This document shows, in pieces, positions 18,542-27,817 of a DNA stretch of 64,000 nt. The DNA comes from G963665595 sp963665595 (GTDB lineage Bacteria > Actinomycetota > Coriobacteriia > Coriobacteriales > CADBOM01), in NCBI GenBank assembly GCA_963665595.2, contig CAXXJK010000004.1, positions 682,001 through 746,000 of the forward strand, written 5' to 3'. Both the position numbers and the translations under genes were made by a program. Within the stretch, counting starts at the first letter, position 1. Each line of letters begins with the position of its first letter. Below the pieces are notes generated by a model, which saw only the letters and a program-made list of their open reading frames with translations, did not search any database and was not told the origin of the DNA.

Positions 18542-18580
18542 TTGATTCTTTTTGTTCTATCTGTTATATTACAAATGTAA
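18542..18580 (+). promoter_or_regulatory. Promoter and candidate operator of the GntR gene
   Basis: A -35 box TTGATT (18542-18547), a 17-base spacer and a -10 box TATATT (18565-18570) precede the gene at 18603. An inverted repeat TTACA-AA-TGTAA (18569-18580) overlaps the -10 box and start region, a position that fits autorepression by the encoded GntR protein. The stretch from 18388 to 18541 shows no gene. Confidence 0.65.
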
Positions 18581-18602
18581 CAAAATCTATAAAGGAGTTC
18601 CT

Positions 18603-19007
18603 ATGATCATCCGCGTAGACCGCTCCAGCCCTGACTCACTTTACACACAGATCCGCGATGAAATTATCCGGGGTATTGCAACGGGAGAACTTGAGACGGG
18701 AGACGCTCTGCCAAGCGTTCGATCGCTTGCCTCTGACCTTGGCATAAATCTTCACACGGTTAACAAAGCCTACGCCCTGCTTCGTGATGAGGGATATATC
18801 GTCATGCAAGGCCGCAGAGGCGCGTTTGTAGCAGGAGATCATGATATGAGCGCAACTTCGCGCGGCAAGGCAGAGGAGGCGAAAATGCAGGATGCGCTTC
18901 TCTCTCTTGCTTTAGCGCACCGCGCACGTAACGGCTCATACGAAGAATTCGTTCGTTATGCCGAACACGCCGCCTATCAGGCATTTGACGGGGAATCTTT
19001 CAATTAG
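18603..19007 (+). CDS. GntR family regulator, YtrA subfamily
   Basis: A 134-residue regulator with the winged-helix DNA-binding domain (SLYTQIRDEIIRGIATGEL through NLHTVNKAYALLRDEGYI, residues 11-76) and only a short C-terminal helical part. That size and architecture mark the YtrA subfamily. AAAGGAG precedes the ATG at 18603; a longer frame from 18552 lacks a ribosome site and overlaps the promoter. The membrane-protein gene begins 14 bp downstream, a pairing typical of DUF1648 genes. Probably represses its own operon in response to cell-envelope stress or a small molecule; that is inferred from the family. Confidence 0.88.
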   Translation: MIIRVDRSSPDSLYTQIRDEIIRGIATGELETGDALPSVRSLASDLGINLHTVNKAYALLRDEGYIVMQGRRGAFVAGDHDMSATSRGKAEEAKMQDALLSLALAHRARNGSYEEFVRYAEHAAYQAFDGESFN

Positions 19008-19021
19008 AGAAAGCAGTTGTC

Positions 19022-20206
19022 ATGAAAAGCTCGGCAATACTTTTCAATATTCTACTTATTATCTTGCTCATCCTACCAGGAGCCCTTCTTGCTCTCACTC
19101 CCTGGCTGGTTAAAAGCAACGAGTGCTTCACGGTCACTATACCAAAGGACGCAGTTGATGATCCTCGCCTGAAAATGTTTCGTCGAAATTATGCTCTATG
19201 GATGGGCATAACGACGGGTATCTTTACCGTAGCCGCTACAGTACTCTCAACTACCAACATGAATTTTGCTGCAATGATTGTCCTCAGTGTGTCACCGTTG
19301 GTTCTCTGTGTGCTTTCTTTCGGCCTCATGCTTAGGTATCGCGCTCGTGTGCGCGCCATCAAGACATCCGACAACTGGACAGAACCTTTCTCTGAAACAG
19401 CTGTTGCGGTCGCCAATGAAGATCTTCCCAAAACGCCTAGTCTAAAGTGGAATCTACTCTATCTGATTGTCATTGCCGCTACCCTAGTCATCAGTTATCT
19501 CGGTTATGGGCTTATGCCTGAGCGCATCCCTATGCATGCAGGCTTTGATGGCACGATTAATGGTTGGGCAGACCGAACACCTTGGGTTATTTTGATTCCT
19601 GTATTGATCCAAGCGTTCCTCGCACTATGCCTTACCCTTTCTCATTGGATGATTCTGCGATCAAAACGAGCACTTGACCCCGATGCTCCACAATCGAGTG
19701 CACTTGCTTATGCGTTATTTGCACGTGCCCAAGCCTGGTATCTTATCGTCGGCGGTCTCTTTATGTGCATCATGATGATCGGAATTCCTCTTGCCATGAT
19801 GCAGATGATCACTCTCATGCAAGCAGGCTTGTTACTATTGGTGGGAGCAGTGATTCTCATCATTGGTGCTTTTATAATAGCGGTACTCTATGGGCAATCT
19901 GGAGCACGGGTTGCCCTACATCCCAAGCAGGCGCACACGACCATAACAACTGACGACGATAAATTCTGGAAAGCCGGTGTCTTTTACTTCAACCCTGATG
20001 ATCCCAGCATGTTCGTACCGAAACGATTTGGTATAGGGTGGACAGGAAACTTCGCTCGTCCGGGTATCTGGATATTTCTCGTCGGTATTATAGTGCTCTG
20101 TGTGCTATTGATTGCAGGAACCAGCGCGCTGCCAAGGCTGAAATTAAGTATAAAAAGATACCTGAGGACCCTCATGGCGCATCACTCAGAACGCTCTTTT
20201 TTCTGA
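19022..20206 (+). CDS. DUF1648/DUF5808 integral membrane protein
   Basis: A 394-residue polytopic membrane protein with about 8 membrane segments. The centre contains a DUF1648-like block (GLMPERIPMHAGFDGTINGW, about residues 163-182) and the C-terminal part a DUF5808-like block (DDKFWKAGVFYFNPDDP, then KRFGIGWTGNFARP). Family members include SdpI-type immunity proteins, but most have no known function. It is the second gene of a GntR-controlled operon. The last 25 bp overlap the restored end of the converging small membrane-protein gene. Confidence 0.82.
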   Translation: MKSSAILFNILLIILLILPGALLALTPWLVKSNECFTVTIPKDAVDDPRLKMFRRNYALWMGITTGIFTVAATVLSTTNMNFAAMIVLSVSPLVLCVLSFGLMLRYRARVRAIKTSDNWTEPFSETAVAVANEDLPKTPSLKWNLLYLIVIAATLVISYLGYGLMPERIPMHAGFDGTINGWADRTPWVILIPVLIQAFLALCLTLSHWMILRSKRALDPDAPQSSALAYALFARAQAWYLIVGGLFMCIMMIGIPLAMMQMITLMQAGLLLLVGAVILIIGAFIIAVLYGQSGARVALHPKQAHTTITTDDDKFWKAGVFYFNPDDPSMFVPKRFGIGWTGNFARPGIWIFLVGIIVLCVLLIAGTSALPRLKLSIKRYLRTLMAHHSERSFF

Positions 20207-20546
20207 GAAGCAGCAATGATGACAAACAACACGCCAATCAAAACGGGTATTCCCGAAATAACGAGAAAATTGAATAAGAATCGATACGTATTAAAAAGAA
20301 GATAAAAAAGACTCCCAAAACAATAAATGCCCATCCTGAAATAACAGGTTTCTTCCAAGAAAGAATGAGCAATACAATCATTATGAGGGAAGGAATCATC
20401 TGTATGAAAAAAGCAACCAACGGGAAAGCATTGAGCATGTCAACGCTGAACGCTTCCCAAGCAAATACCGAAAAAAATAGAATACAGAGAATGGCAAGTA
20501 TTCGAGGAACCCACATGATCTGAGAAGATCGACCGGAAATGCTCAT
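20182..20546 (-). pseudogene. Small four-helix membrane protein, single frameshift
   Basis: The intact frame from 20546 gives 102 residues ending at 20238, but the last 20 residues are polar and unlike a membrane protein. Adding one base in either of two A-tracts (20293-20297 or 20304-20309 on the plus strand) continues the hydrophobic protein as FNTYRFLFNFLVISGIPVLI and then a short basic tail (SQKKERSE), ending at 20182. The restored protein is about 121 residues with four membrane segments. I do not recognise the family with certainty. A single-base deletion in a homopolymer may be a real mutation, phase variation or a sequencing error. Confidence 0.65.
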
Positions 20547-20639
20547 TGCCTACATCTCCTTCATTGCTCAATAAATTATGTTTATTATAACATATTTTTA
20601 AGGCAATGTGAGGCATCCGTCATGCTAAAGCGTATCGCG

Positions 20640-20897
20640 CTAAACTCTCTTTCCGCACTGACTGCAGTACTTTGCATCCGAAGCGTGAGGAGCACCGCAG
20701 GTACCACAGAACCGACAAGTCGAACTTTGTTTTTGTGACGGCGCAGACACTGAAGAAGTCTGCAATCCTTTCATCAGCGCACGAACACCAACAATGACAG
20801 CAACAATGGCCACTAGTATCAGTAATAGAAACGGAAACAGGAGCAACCAGTAGACACCAAACTCTATACCATTCATACCCCATGTAAAAATTCTCAT
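20640..20897 (-). CDS. Small membrane protein with C-terminal zinc ribbon
   Basis: An 85-residue protein with one long membrane segment (about residues 14-40, FGVYWLLLFPFLLLILVAIV) and a C-terminal zinc ribbon (CRFCGTCG ... YCSQCGKR) of the zinc_ribbon_2 type. AGGAG lies 9 bases before the ATG at 20897. Monocistronic, downstream of the frameshifted small membrane protein. Function unknown; it resembles in layout the protein at 6792 but not in sequence. Confidence 0.72.
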   Translation of the reverse strand: MRIFTWGMNGIEFGVYWLLLFPFLLLILVAIVAVIVGVRALMKGLQTSSVSAPSQKQSSTCRFCGTCGAPHASDAKYCSQCGKRV

Positions 20898-20941
20898 GAC
20901 AACAATCTCCTAACCATACAGGCTATACAAAACTAATAGAG

Positions 20942-20969
20942 AAAAAGGCTCGCACAACGTGCGAGCCTT
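20942..20969 (-). terminator. Rho-independent terminator of tRNA-Gly
   Basis: A perfect 11-bp stem AAGGCTCGCAC/GTGCGAGCCTT with the loop GTT on the minus strand, followed by TTTTT. It lies 12 bp past the CCA end of the tRNA. Confidence 0.92.
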
Positions 20970-20981
20970 CAAAAGTATAAC

Positions 20982-21056
20982 TGGAGCGGGCAACGGGACT
21001 CGAACCCGCGAATGATGGCTTGGGAAGCCATTGCCTTACCGCTTGGCTATGCCCGC
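20982..21056 (-). tRNA. tRNA-Gly (anticodon CCC)
   Basis: A complete cloverleaf: acceptor GCGGGCA/TGCCCGC with discriminator T and encoded CCA, D-arm with TAGCC...GGTA, anticodon stem ATGGC/GCCAT with loop TTCCCAA (anticodon CCC), and T-arm GTTCGAGTC. 75 nt including CCA. A strong terminator follows. Confidence 0.95.
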
Positions 21057-21170
21057 ATGCAGTGAGAAAGGATTATACACCAACCAAATACCTACACCAC
21101 AAGTTGCAGCATATTTCCGCAACTCGACCGCACTTGTCCAAACATATCCTTTTTAGTCGCGGTAATTCTG

Positions 21171-22661
21171 TCAAATGCCCAGCTTATCTAAAAGTTCATC
21201 TCGGCTATGTACCTGAGTTTTGCGATAGATATGTCGTACATGAGCCTTCGCTGTACCGTTGGCAATATAAAGTTCTCGCTCTATAACACTCACCGATTTA
21301 TGTTGTGACAAGAAGCAGCAGGACCTCTTCTTCACGATGAGAAAGACCGTACTGTCGAGCCATAGATGCACACTGCATACCGATACGGTTACGCGAAGCC
21401 ACTTCCGGAGAGTTGCTCGCTTTGTCGGCAATAAAGCTCATGCCCCAGTTTGAAGACAACTCCTTTTCTGAAAGAAGCATCATGGTGCAAACGACCAAAA
21501 GTACGACAACCGCACCAGCAATAGCAAACTGTTGAATTTCAGGAAGAAATGACGTGGCGATAAACTCCTGCGTGGTACGGCCAAAATACATGGCGATTGC
21601 ACGTACCGCGCGCTCTATGCCGAAAAGAAAAACCGCACTCGCACCATAGCGATAGCAGAGATTGGCGCAGATAATCATGATGAGTATAGAAAATGCCGTA
21701 TAGCTTGCCGTCACACAAAAACTTGAGATAAACGCTCCGAGAGAACCAAAGAAAGAGATGACAAGAAATCCTATGACCATTGCGGGAAGGGCCAATACGA
21801 TAGATGATGGCCAAATCAAAGCGTTCTCTGCGTACTGAAACCCAGCAAAAAGACTATGATGCCTACTGTTAGCGCACCAAAAGCAGCGTGTGGACCGAAC
21901 ATGTCATACGCAGCGACCTCACGCAGCCCATAGGCAAAACTGTAGATAGCCATCAGCAGAACAGGCTTCCAGGGAAAGGTAAAACTGCCCCAAACCCCAC
22001 GGGGAATACTCTCGGGAGACGTATTGCGATAACAAGAAGAACAGACAAAGCAGCGAAATCACCGCGCAATGCCAGAGTTCCTACAAACATCCAAGGAAGA
22101 TAGAATCCTCGATATACGTAAATAATGAGAGCTCCCAAGATGATCGAGCAGAATAATAGAGCGTTACGCGTAACGGATTAAGAGTGCCGTAATACTCAGC
22201 CCAAAGAAGAATCATGACCGCTATGCCTGCGCCTCCACTCAATGCAGCAGGATAGAAAAGACGCCGCCAAACTCGGGGATAAACAGCGCAATAAAGTTCA
22301 ACGCAGTCGAACACAGCAAAAGAAAAATCATCGTTGCGATGATCCATTTCTTTCTGAGAGCGGTGTTATTCTTCGCGCACAGAGCGCCATGACAAGCAAT
22401 ACAACTATCATCGTCCAGTCAAAAACATCGTGGCCTGCCGCCACTTGAGTGGGATAGCTGATTGCGGGGTTTATATAGACGATCTCTATCCAAGCACGAT
22501 ACACGCCAAGACCGAGAAAGAAGAGGGGTATCCGTGGAATCTTAAAACGTCCCTCGGTTACCGCAGTTGATTCCTTCTTCCTGTCCTAGGTCCTCTTCAA
22601 GCGACTCGTTAGCGGTTAGGTCAATTCGCTCGTCTGGTTGAGATGATTGGGAATCCCCCAT
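21171..22661 (-). pseudogene. LuxR-type membrane-anchored regulator, multiply frameshifted
   Basis: The start is clear (ATG at 22661 after AGGGGAG; MGDSQSSQPDERID...), and the C-terminus is a LuxR helix-turn-helix (LSHREEEVLLLL, then after a shift ELYIANGTAKAHVRHIYRKT, ending LLDKLGI at 21171). Between them lie many hydrophobic segments readable only by changing frame at least five times (near 22560, 22250, 22140, 21900 and 21300). The original was a roughly 480-residue regulator with a polytopic N-terminal sensor and C-terminal HTH. This architecture is abundant in Eggerthellaceae, where it often stands beside exported reductase genes. The broken flavoprotein gene is its divergent neighbour. 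Confidence 0.85.
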
Positions 22662-22789
22662 CGCCTTGCTCCCCTGATCATACGATACGACATTCACTTT
22701 TTATTGCCCTCTGTAGTGATTATAAACCAACAATTGAATAAGCGATCAAAATCGTCTGGATATATCACCCCATATAAGGGGGTTAACAA

Positions 22790-22813
22790 GGGGGGTTATG
22801 GAAATAACCCCCC
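22790..22813. repeat. Perfect inverted repeat upstream of the flavoprotein
   Basis: GGGGGGTTAT and ATAACCCCCC form a perfect 10-bp arm hairpin around GGAA. A related half-site, GGGGGTTAAC, stands 12 bp upstream. It lies in the 348-bp divergent region between the LuxR-type regulator and the flavoprotein. No T-run follows on either strand, so an operator for the LuxR-type protein is more likely than a terminator. The rest of this interval shows no gene. Confidence 0.6.
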
Positions 22814-23009
22814 TCAAATTCAAAAAACCACCCGCCTTTATCCTTCCCTATTTTCGACTGAAAGATTACTCTTCACCCATAGCCGATGGAAACATTCCAG
22901 CGCCGCGCAACAACAGCAAGCTGGATTTTAAGTCGGATATTTAACGGGGGTAGATAATAAGTTTATGTATCAACAGGTAAGGGAATTAAGAGAATGAGGA
23001 GGAAGACTT

Positions 23010-24658
23010 ATGTCAGAAAACAAAAAAGACAGCGGTATTTCACGTCGTAGCTTTCTTGGCATTGCCGGACTTGCCGGTGTAGGAGTTGCCACGGCCGGTC
23101 TTGCAGGTTGTGCGCCCAAGAGTACCACATCAAGTAGCACGACAACAGGAACCCTAAGTACCAACGCTTGCTGCTGGCAATGATGGATTGCCCAGCTTTT
23201 TCAACACTCCCGCAGCAATCAGCAAGATCGCGACGACTAAGACCTACGATGTGGTTGTCATAGGAGCAGGTGCAGCAGGACTTCCCGCAGCACTCTCAGC
23301 TAAAGAAGCCGGTGCCAGTGTTGCTCTTCTCCAAAAGGCTAGCCAAGCAATCTCGCAGGGCAATTCAGGAACGGGTGTAGATCTTGCCAACTCAGACCCC
23401 GCAGGTGTTGCAGCTTTGACCTCCCTTCTGATCAAAGACAGCGCAAACCGTACCACGCGTGCGCTTGCTGAAATGTGGGCAAAGAACTCTGGCGAAGCGG
23501 TAAAGTGGGTTATCAAGAAAGCTGCCGAAGGTGGTGCACAGGTTGTTGATCAAGGAAATCTCCAACAGGCAACAATCCTGAACATCAAGGGATATGGCCC
23601 TATGAATTATGTTACTTCATTCTTCGGCCCGAAACCTTACACCGTTGGTGAGGGCATGCGTGCCCTTGCTAACACCGCCGCTAAAGAAGGTGTCGAGATA
23701 TTCTACTCAACACCCGCCCAACAACTTGTCACCAGCAACGGCGCAGTCACTGGTGTCATAGCCAAAGCTGAAGATGGAAGCTATATTCAGTTCAACGCCA
23801 ATAAAGGTGTCATCATGGCAACAGGCGACTATCAAAATGATGTTGAAAATGTCTAACTATTATCTTCCGGATCTTCAATACTTTGACCGCAAGCAAGATG
23901 GCAAGACCGGAGACGGACATAAGATGATTGTCTGGGCTGGTGGACGGATCGAAAATCTCAATCATACGAAGATGCTTCATGACTTTGATGCAGGCCCTGC
24001 CTCCATGTGTGATATGCCATTCCTTGATGTCAATGCCGACGGCAATCGATTCGTAAATGAGACCGTAGAGATGTCACTTTTGAGTAACTATCTACGCCAG
24101 CAGAAGAACACCGGGTGGTATTCTCAGATATTCGACTCAACGTACATGACCTTTGCTGCAAGCTGGCCAGGCAAGCTTGTTGACCCTCAAGGCTTGAAGG
24201 CCTATGAACCTGATGATACCACCACAGAAAAAACGGGTGTCTTTAAAGACCTCATTCGTACGTATGTCTGCAATACCCTTGATGAACTTGCACAAAAGAT
24301 CAAGGTTGACCCGACTAATTTGAAGAATAGTGTTGCACGTTATAATGAGCTTGCAACCCTCGGTAAAGACCTAGACTTTGGTGTTCCACCCCAGTATCTG
24401 CACACCATTGCCGTTCCTCCGTTCTATGCAATAAATAGGCATTTGCGTATTTCTGCGATCTGTTCTGGCGCTGAAGTCAACGAGAACTGTCAGTGTCTCA
24501 CTCCGAGCGGTAGCCCCATCAAGGGTCTGTACGCAGTAGGTAATTGCTCCGGTAATTTCTATGGCGGAGTCGACTATCCTTTGACGGTATATGGTCTCTC
24601 ACTGGGACGTTGCTACACCCAGGGTTACGTTATTGGCAAGTATGTAGCAAAACTCTAG
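23010..24658 (+). pseudogene. TAT-exported FAD-dependent (fumarate-reductase-like) flavoprotein, two frameshifts
   Basis: Starts at ATG 23010 after GAGGAGGA. The N-terminus has a twin-arginine motif (SRRSFLG) and a lipobox (LAGC), so the protein would be exported and probably lipidated. After a frameshift near 23160 the FAD Rossmann motif follows (YDVVVIGAGAAGLPAA). A second frameshift lies in the A4 tract 23846-23849: removing one A joins DYQNDVE to MSNYYLPDLQ. The C-terminal part includes YAVGNCSGNFYGGVDYP and YGLSLGRCYTQGYVIG, the FAD-binding end of the fumarate reductase flavoprotein family. With both frames restored it has about 548 residues. Such enzymes reduce external electron acceptors using electrons from a multihaem cytochrome. 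Confidence 0.9.
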
Positions 24659-24677
24659 CGACTATCCCCTGTCGAAA

Positions 24678-24709
24678 GAAATGGGGCACTGAGTGCCCCA
24701 TTTCTTTTT
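24678..24709 (+). terminator. Rho-independent terminator after the flavoprotein
   Basis: A perfect 12-bp stem GAAATGGGGCAC/GTGCCCCATTTC with loop TGA, followed by TTTTTC, 19 bp past the flavoprotein stop. Confidence 0.92.
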
Positions 24710-24748
24710 CATCATCCTGATTCAAAAACAGATTTGACTAACCCTGAT

Positions 24749-25150
24749 CTATTTCTCGATCAGGTCAGCAAGCATGATACTCTTCAGTCGACTGTCAGTG
24801 TCTGCCTGTAACTGTTCGTAAAGCTTCCGAGCCAGACAGGTCTCCGTCATATTCCGCGAACAGAACTCATCATCTTCCAAACAGCGGTTCACGTTCATCG
24901 TACTTTCAAAACATGAAACGATGTCATAGACTGTCACATGAGTGGGATCCGCCTTGAGATAAAATCCACCTTTGATACCCTCAACTGCTCCAACAAAGTC
25001 ATTATCTTTGAGAACCTTCATTATCTTGGGAACATAGTTTTGAGCAATGCCGCCTTCCTTAGCTATAACTCCCGCAGGAACGACACCACCTCTCGTAGCA
25101 AGAAGAATCATGGTCCGTAACGCATAATCTGTTGTTAACTTGAATTGCAT
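24749..25150 (-). CDS. Rrf2 family transcriptional regulator, likely Fe-S type
   Basis: A 133-residue Rrf2 protein beginning MQFKLTTDYALRTM, the usual family start; a longer frame from 25189 would add 13 residues and is rejected. The winged helix includes IAQNYVPKIMKVLKDNDFV and the GGFYL wing. Three cysteines (CLEDDEFC, then NMTETC) sit where IscR, NsrR and RsrR bind an Fe-S cluster. It begins 43 bp after cydB in the same direction and is therefore probably cotranscribed with the bd oxidase. A role in sensing oxygen, nitric oxide or iron and adjusting cydAB is inferred. Confidence 0.88.
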   Translation of the reverse strand: MQFKLTTDYALRTMILLATRGGVVPAGVIAKEGGIAQNYVPKIMKVLKDNDFVGAVEGIKGGFYLKADPTHVTVYDIVSCFESTMNVNRCLEDDEFCSRNMTETCLARKLYEQLQADTDSRLKSIMLADLIEK

Positions 25151-25193
25151 GGTAATCTCGAACGTCTCCTCAGTCGAAAATCGACACATTCTC

Positions 25194-26228
25194 TCAATAG
25201 CCAGCAGTATCTTGTGCCGTAATCCTGCCTTTGTAAGTTCTATATACTATCACATGGTAGAGAAGAACCAGAGGAATGCCTATAGCAGCTATAATAGTCA
25301 TACAAGTTAACCCTAATTCAGACGAAGATGAGTTCCAGATAGTCAGAGAAAGGGCCGGGTCATTGCTCGCATAGATGAGATACGGAAACGTCGAGGTGGC
25401 CCAGATACCCACTAGTGCAGCAGCCGTAATGAAGGACGAAAGAAAGGAAGGCATGTCCGCCTTTCGCGTCATGAATACCAACGCACTCACCATACCCACC
25501 ACGAAAAGAGCGACAAAAGCTATGCGGAGCACCGCAACCACTCCTCCTTCCATGGGTATTGAAACCAGCATAAAAAACGCTCCGGTGGCGAGTATGAACG
25601 CACCAGCCGTGGCAATACCTAAACCAGTACGCCATGTAACGGCGCGTAAATAGATTGGGCTGCCAATTTCGGTCTTAAGCGCAATCCATGAAGCTCCTTG
25701 CCACATGATGTGAACAAGACTGAGAACGCCACACAATAGGGGAAACAAACCGAGTAGATCAAAGAATGTCCCCGTATAGTCGCCCGCTCGATTCAATGGA
25801 ATGCCTTGTATGATGTTACCCAAAGCAACGCCAAAGAGTAGCGCTGCAACCGCTGATCCAATCAGGAACAACCAGCTCCAAAGCTTACTCCACCGAGGAT
25901 CAAGGAACATGAATTCAATAGAAATCGCTCTCACGATCAGAGCAAACAATACCAGCATGATAGCAAGATAAAATCCTGAAAAACTGGTCGCATAAGCAGG
26001 CGCAAATGCCGCAAAGAGAGCACCTCCTGCAGTAAGCAGCCATACTTCATTTCCGTCCCAGATAGGACCGATGCTGCGTACAAGAATACGAGTTTCCGTC
26101 TCATTCTTTGCAAGAATTTTCGATAATATGCCTGCCCCGAGATCAAATCCATCGAGCACAAAATAGCCAGTGATCAAAACTCCGATAAGAATAAACCAAG
26201 TCACTTGAAGTGTTGCAAGAGTCGTCAT
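25194..26228 (-). CDS. cydB: Cytochrome bd ubiquinol oxidase subunit II
   Basis: A 344-residue polytopic membrane protein of the CydB family: WFILIGVLITGYFVLDGFDLGAG at the N-terminus, IGPIWDGNEVWLLTAGGALFAAFP-like segment, and FMFLDPRW. It pairs with CydA to form the oxygen-reducing bd oxidase. A GTG at 26234 overlaps the cydA stop, but the AGGTGA ribosome site leaves proper spacing only for the ATG at 26228, so I choose that. The 6-base choice does not affect function. Overlap or near-overlap with cydA indicates translational coupling. Confidence 0.93.
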   Translation of the reverse strand: MTTLATLQVTWFILIGVLITGYFVLDGFDLGAGILSKILAKNETETRILVRSIGPIWDGNEVWLLTAGGALFAAFAPAYATSFSGFYLAIMLVLFALIVRAISIEFMFLDPRWSKLWSWLFLIGSAVAALLFGVALGNIIQGIPLNRAGDYTGTFFDLLGLFPLLCGVLSLVHIMWQGASWIALKTEIGSPIYLRAVTWRTGLGIATAGAFILATGAFFMLVSIPMEGGVVAVLRIAFVALFVVGMVSALVFMTRKADMPSFLSSFITAAALVGIWATSTFPYLIYASNDPALSLTIWNSSSSELGLTCMTIIAAIGIPLVLLYHVIVYRTYKGRITAQDTAGY

Positions 26229-26230
26229 GG

Positions 26231-27664
26231 TCACTCACCTTCTTTTGTGTCATCGGTGGCGTCACCGGCGATACCATCGGTTGTGCAAACGGCGCCTTCG
26301 GGGAGGATTTCAGCTGAAAGAGAATCAGCAGTCGAATCGGCTTCGCCAAGCTGTGGTCCCTTGCGGATGGTTCCCCAGCATATTCTGCCCCACGCTATGG
26401 CAATAATCGTATAGACCACAATAAACAGTGCCAGTGTGATAAGTAGCTGTTCAGCAGGAACGGACTTTGAGATCGCGTCAGATGTGCGCAACTCCCCCCA
26501 GACAATCCATGGTTGACGGCCAACCTCAGCAACCACCCACCCAAACTGTATAGCAAGGATTGCAGACAGTGGACTCCACAGCAACACACGTGCAGGCCAT
26601 TTTTTCTTCTGAAATGAAGGCATACGATAGATGAGAAAACCGAGGAGCAGAAACAGCAGCATGAAACCGAACATGGCAATCATGATGTGATAAGCCTGAA
26701 ATGTCAGCTGAACAGGAGGAATATCATCACCAAAACTATTCAGTCCGGCATATGATGTATCTGCATTTCCTGAAGCCAGTAAGCTGGTCATGCCCCGAAT
26801 AGGCACATCAATCGTAAACGTAACCCGGTTACTTTCATCAACATACCCGACGAGCGACATATTCATTGGACCATCGTCCCACTGCCCTTCAAGTGCAGCA
26901 AGCTTAGACGGCTGGTCTTGTGCCACGATGATGGCTGACTGATGTCCGAAAGGAACCTGCAGTAAAACCGTTATGAGGCCAACAACAAGCCCGATACCCA
27001 TGAAGCGTTTGACGAGTTTTATATCTTTTCCACGAAGCAGATAATAGGCGCCAAGAGCAATCATGACGAATGCGCCGCATACTAACACTGCATCTACCGT
27101 GTGCGCATAGCGAGAAAGAGTTGACGGGTTGAAAGCGGCCGCAAAGAAATCGGTAATTTGGGCTTTCAGCCCTGCATCAGTCGCAATGACCGTATACCCT
27201 GCCGGTGTCTGCATCCATGAATTAGCGATGAGGATCCAAAGTGCCGAGAGACAAGACCCGGCAAAAACCAACCAAGCCGAAACCATATAGAATCGAGCAG
27301 ATACCTTTTTACGACCGAAGAGGAGTACCCCGAGAAAAACTGACTCCAAGAAAAAGGCAAACAACGCTTCTGCTGCTAGCGGAGCTCCAAAAATATCTCC
27401 AACAAAGCGAGAATAGGTTGCCCAGTTTGTACCAAAGGCAAACTCCATCGTTATACCCGTTGCCACTCCCACCACAAATGTGGTAGCAAATATCTTCATG
27501 ATCATTTTTGCGATAGCTTCATCTAATGATTTTCTACCACGGTAGTAGCGTGTTTCAAAAATGGCCATGAAAAGTCCGAGGCCTATCGAAAACGGAACAA
27601 AGAAAAAGTGGTAAGCAACCGTCAAAGCAAATTGAAGCCGAGATAATAGCTCGACATCCATCAC
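26231..27664 (-). CDS. cydA: Cytochrome bd ubiquinol oxidase subunit I
   Basis: A 477-residue CydA. Haem ligand His19 lies in RLQFALTVAYHFFFVPF, the second histidine in RYAHTVDAV (about residue 187), and the GRQPW motif near residue 385. The quinol-binding Q-loop is the short form (QPSKLAALEGQW and about 60 residues to IPPVQLTFQAYH). The bd oxidase reduces oxygen at high affinity and, in otherwise anaerobic bacteria, protects against oxygen and hydrogen peroxide. First gene of a cydA-cydB-rrf2 operon. The C-terminal 45 residues are acidic and vary from the family. No cydCD assembly genes are in the window. Confidence 0.95.
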   Translation of the reverse strand: MMDVELLSRLQFALTVAYHFFFVPFSIGLGLFMAIFETRYYRGRKSLDEAIAKMIMKIFATTFVVGVATGITMEFAFGTNWATYSRFVGDIFGAPLAAEALFAFFLESVFLGVLLFGRKKVSARFYMVSAWLVFAGSCLSALWILIANSWMQTPAGYTVIATDAGLKAQITDFFAAAFNPSTLSRYAHTVDAVLVCGAFVMIALGAYYLLRGKDIKLVKRFMGIGLVVGLITVLLQVPFGHQSAIIVAQDQPSKLAALEGQWDDGPMNMSLVGYVDESNRVTFTIDVPIRGMTSLLASGNADTSYAGLNSFGDDIPPVQLTFQAYHIMIAMFGFMLLFLLLGFLIYRMPSFQKKKWPARVLLWSPLSAILAIQFGWVVAEVGRQPWIVWGELRTSDAISKSVPAEQLLITLALFIVVYTIIAIAWGRICWGTIRKGPQLGEADSTADSLSAEILPEGAVCTTDGIAGDATDDTKEGE

Positions 27665-27722
27665 TGACTCCTCTCGATTCCCCCTGAAGGAACACGTATA
27701 TTACTAATACCTTACAAGTCAT

Positions 27723-27752
27723 AGTTTAGATACGTGATTGGCTTGAGTCAAT
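27723..27752 (-). promoter_or_regulatory. cydA promoter with FNR-like palindrome
   Basis: On the minus strand TTGACT (27751-27746), a 17-base spacer and TAAACT (27728-27723) form a good promoter 59 bp before cydA. The -35 box is part of a near palindrome ATTGAC-TCAA-GCCAAT (27752-27737), one mismatch from perfect and with the spacing of CRP/FNR-family sites. An Rrf2 or FNR-type regulator could act here; this is inference. Confidence 0.55.
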
Positions 27753-27817
27753 ACTTTGCTTATAAAATAGTATCTCGCAAGGTTTATTTTAAAGTCGTGA
27801 GGTTGGATCAGACAGAA

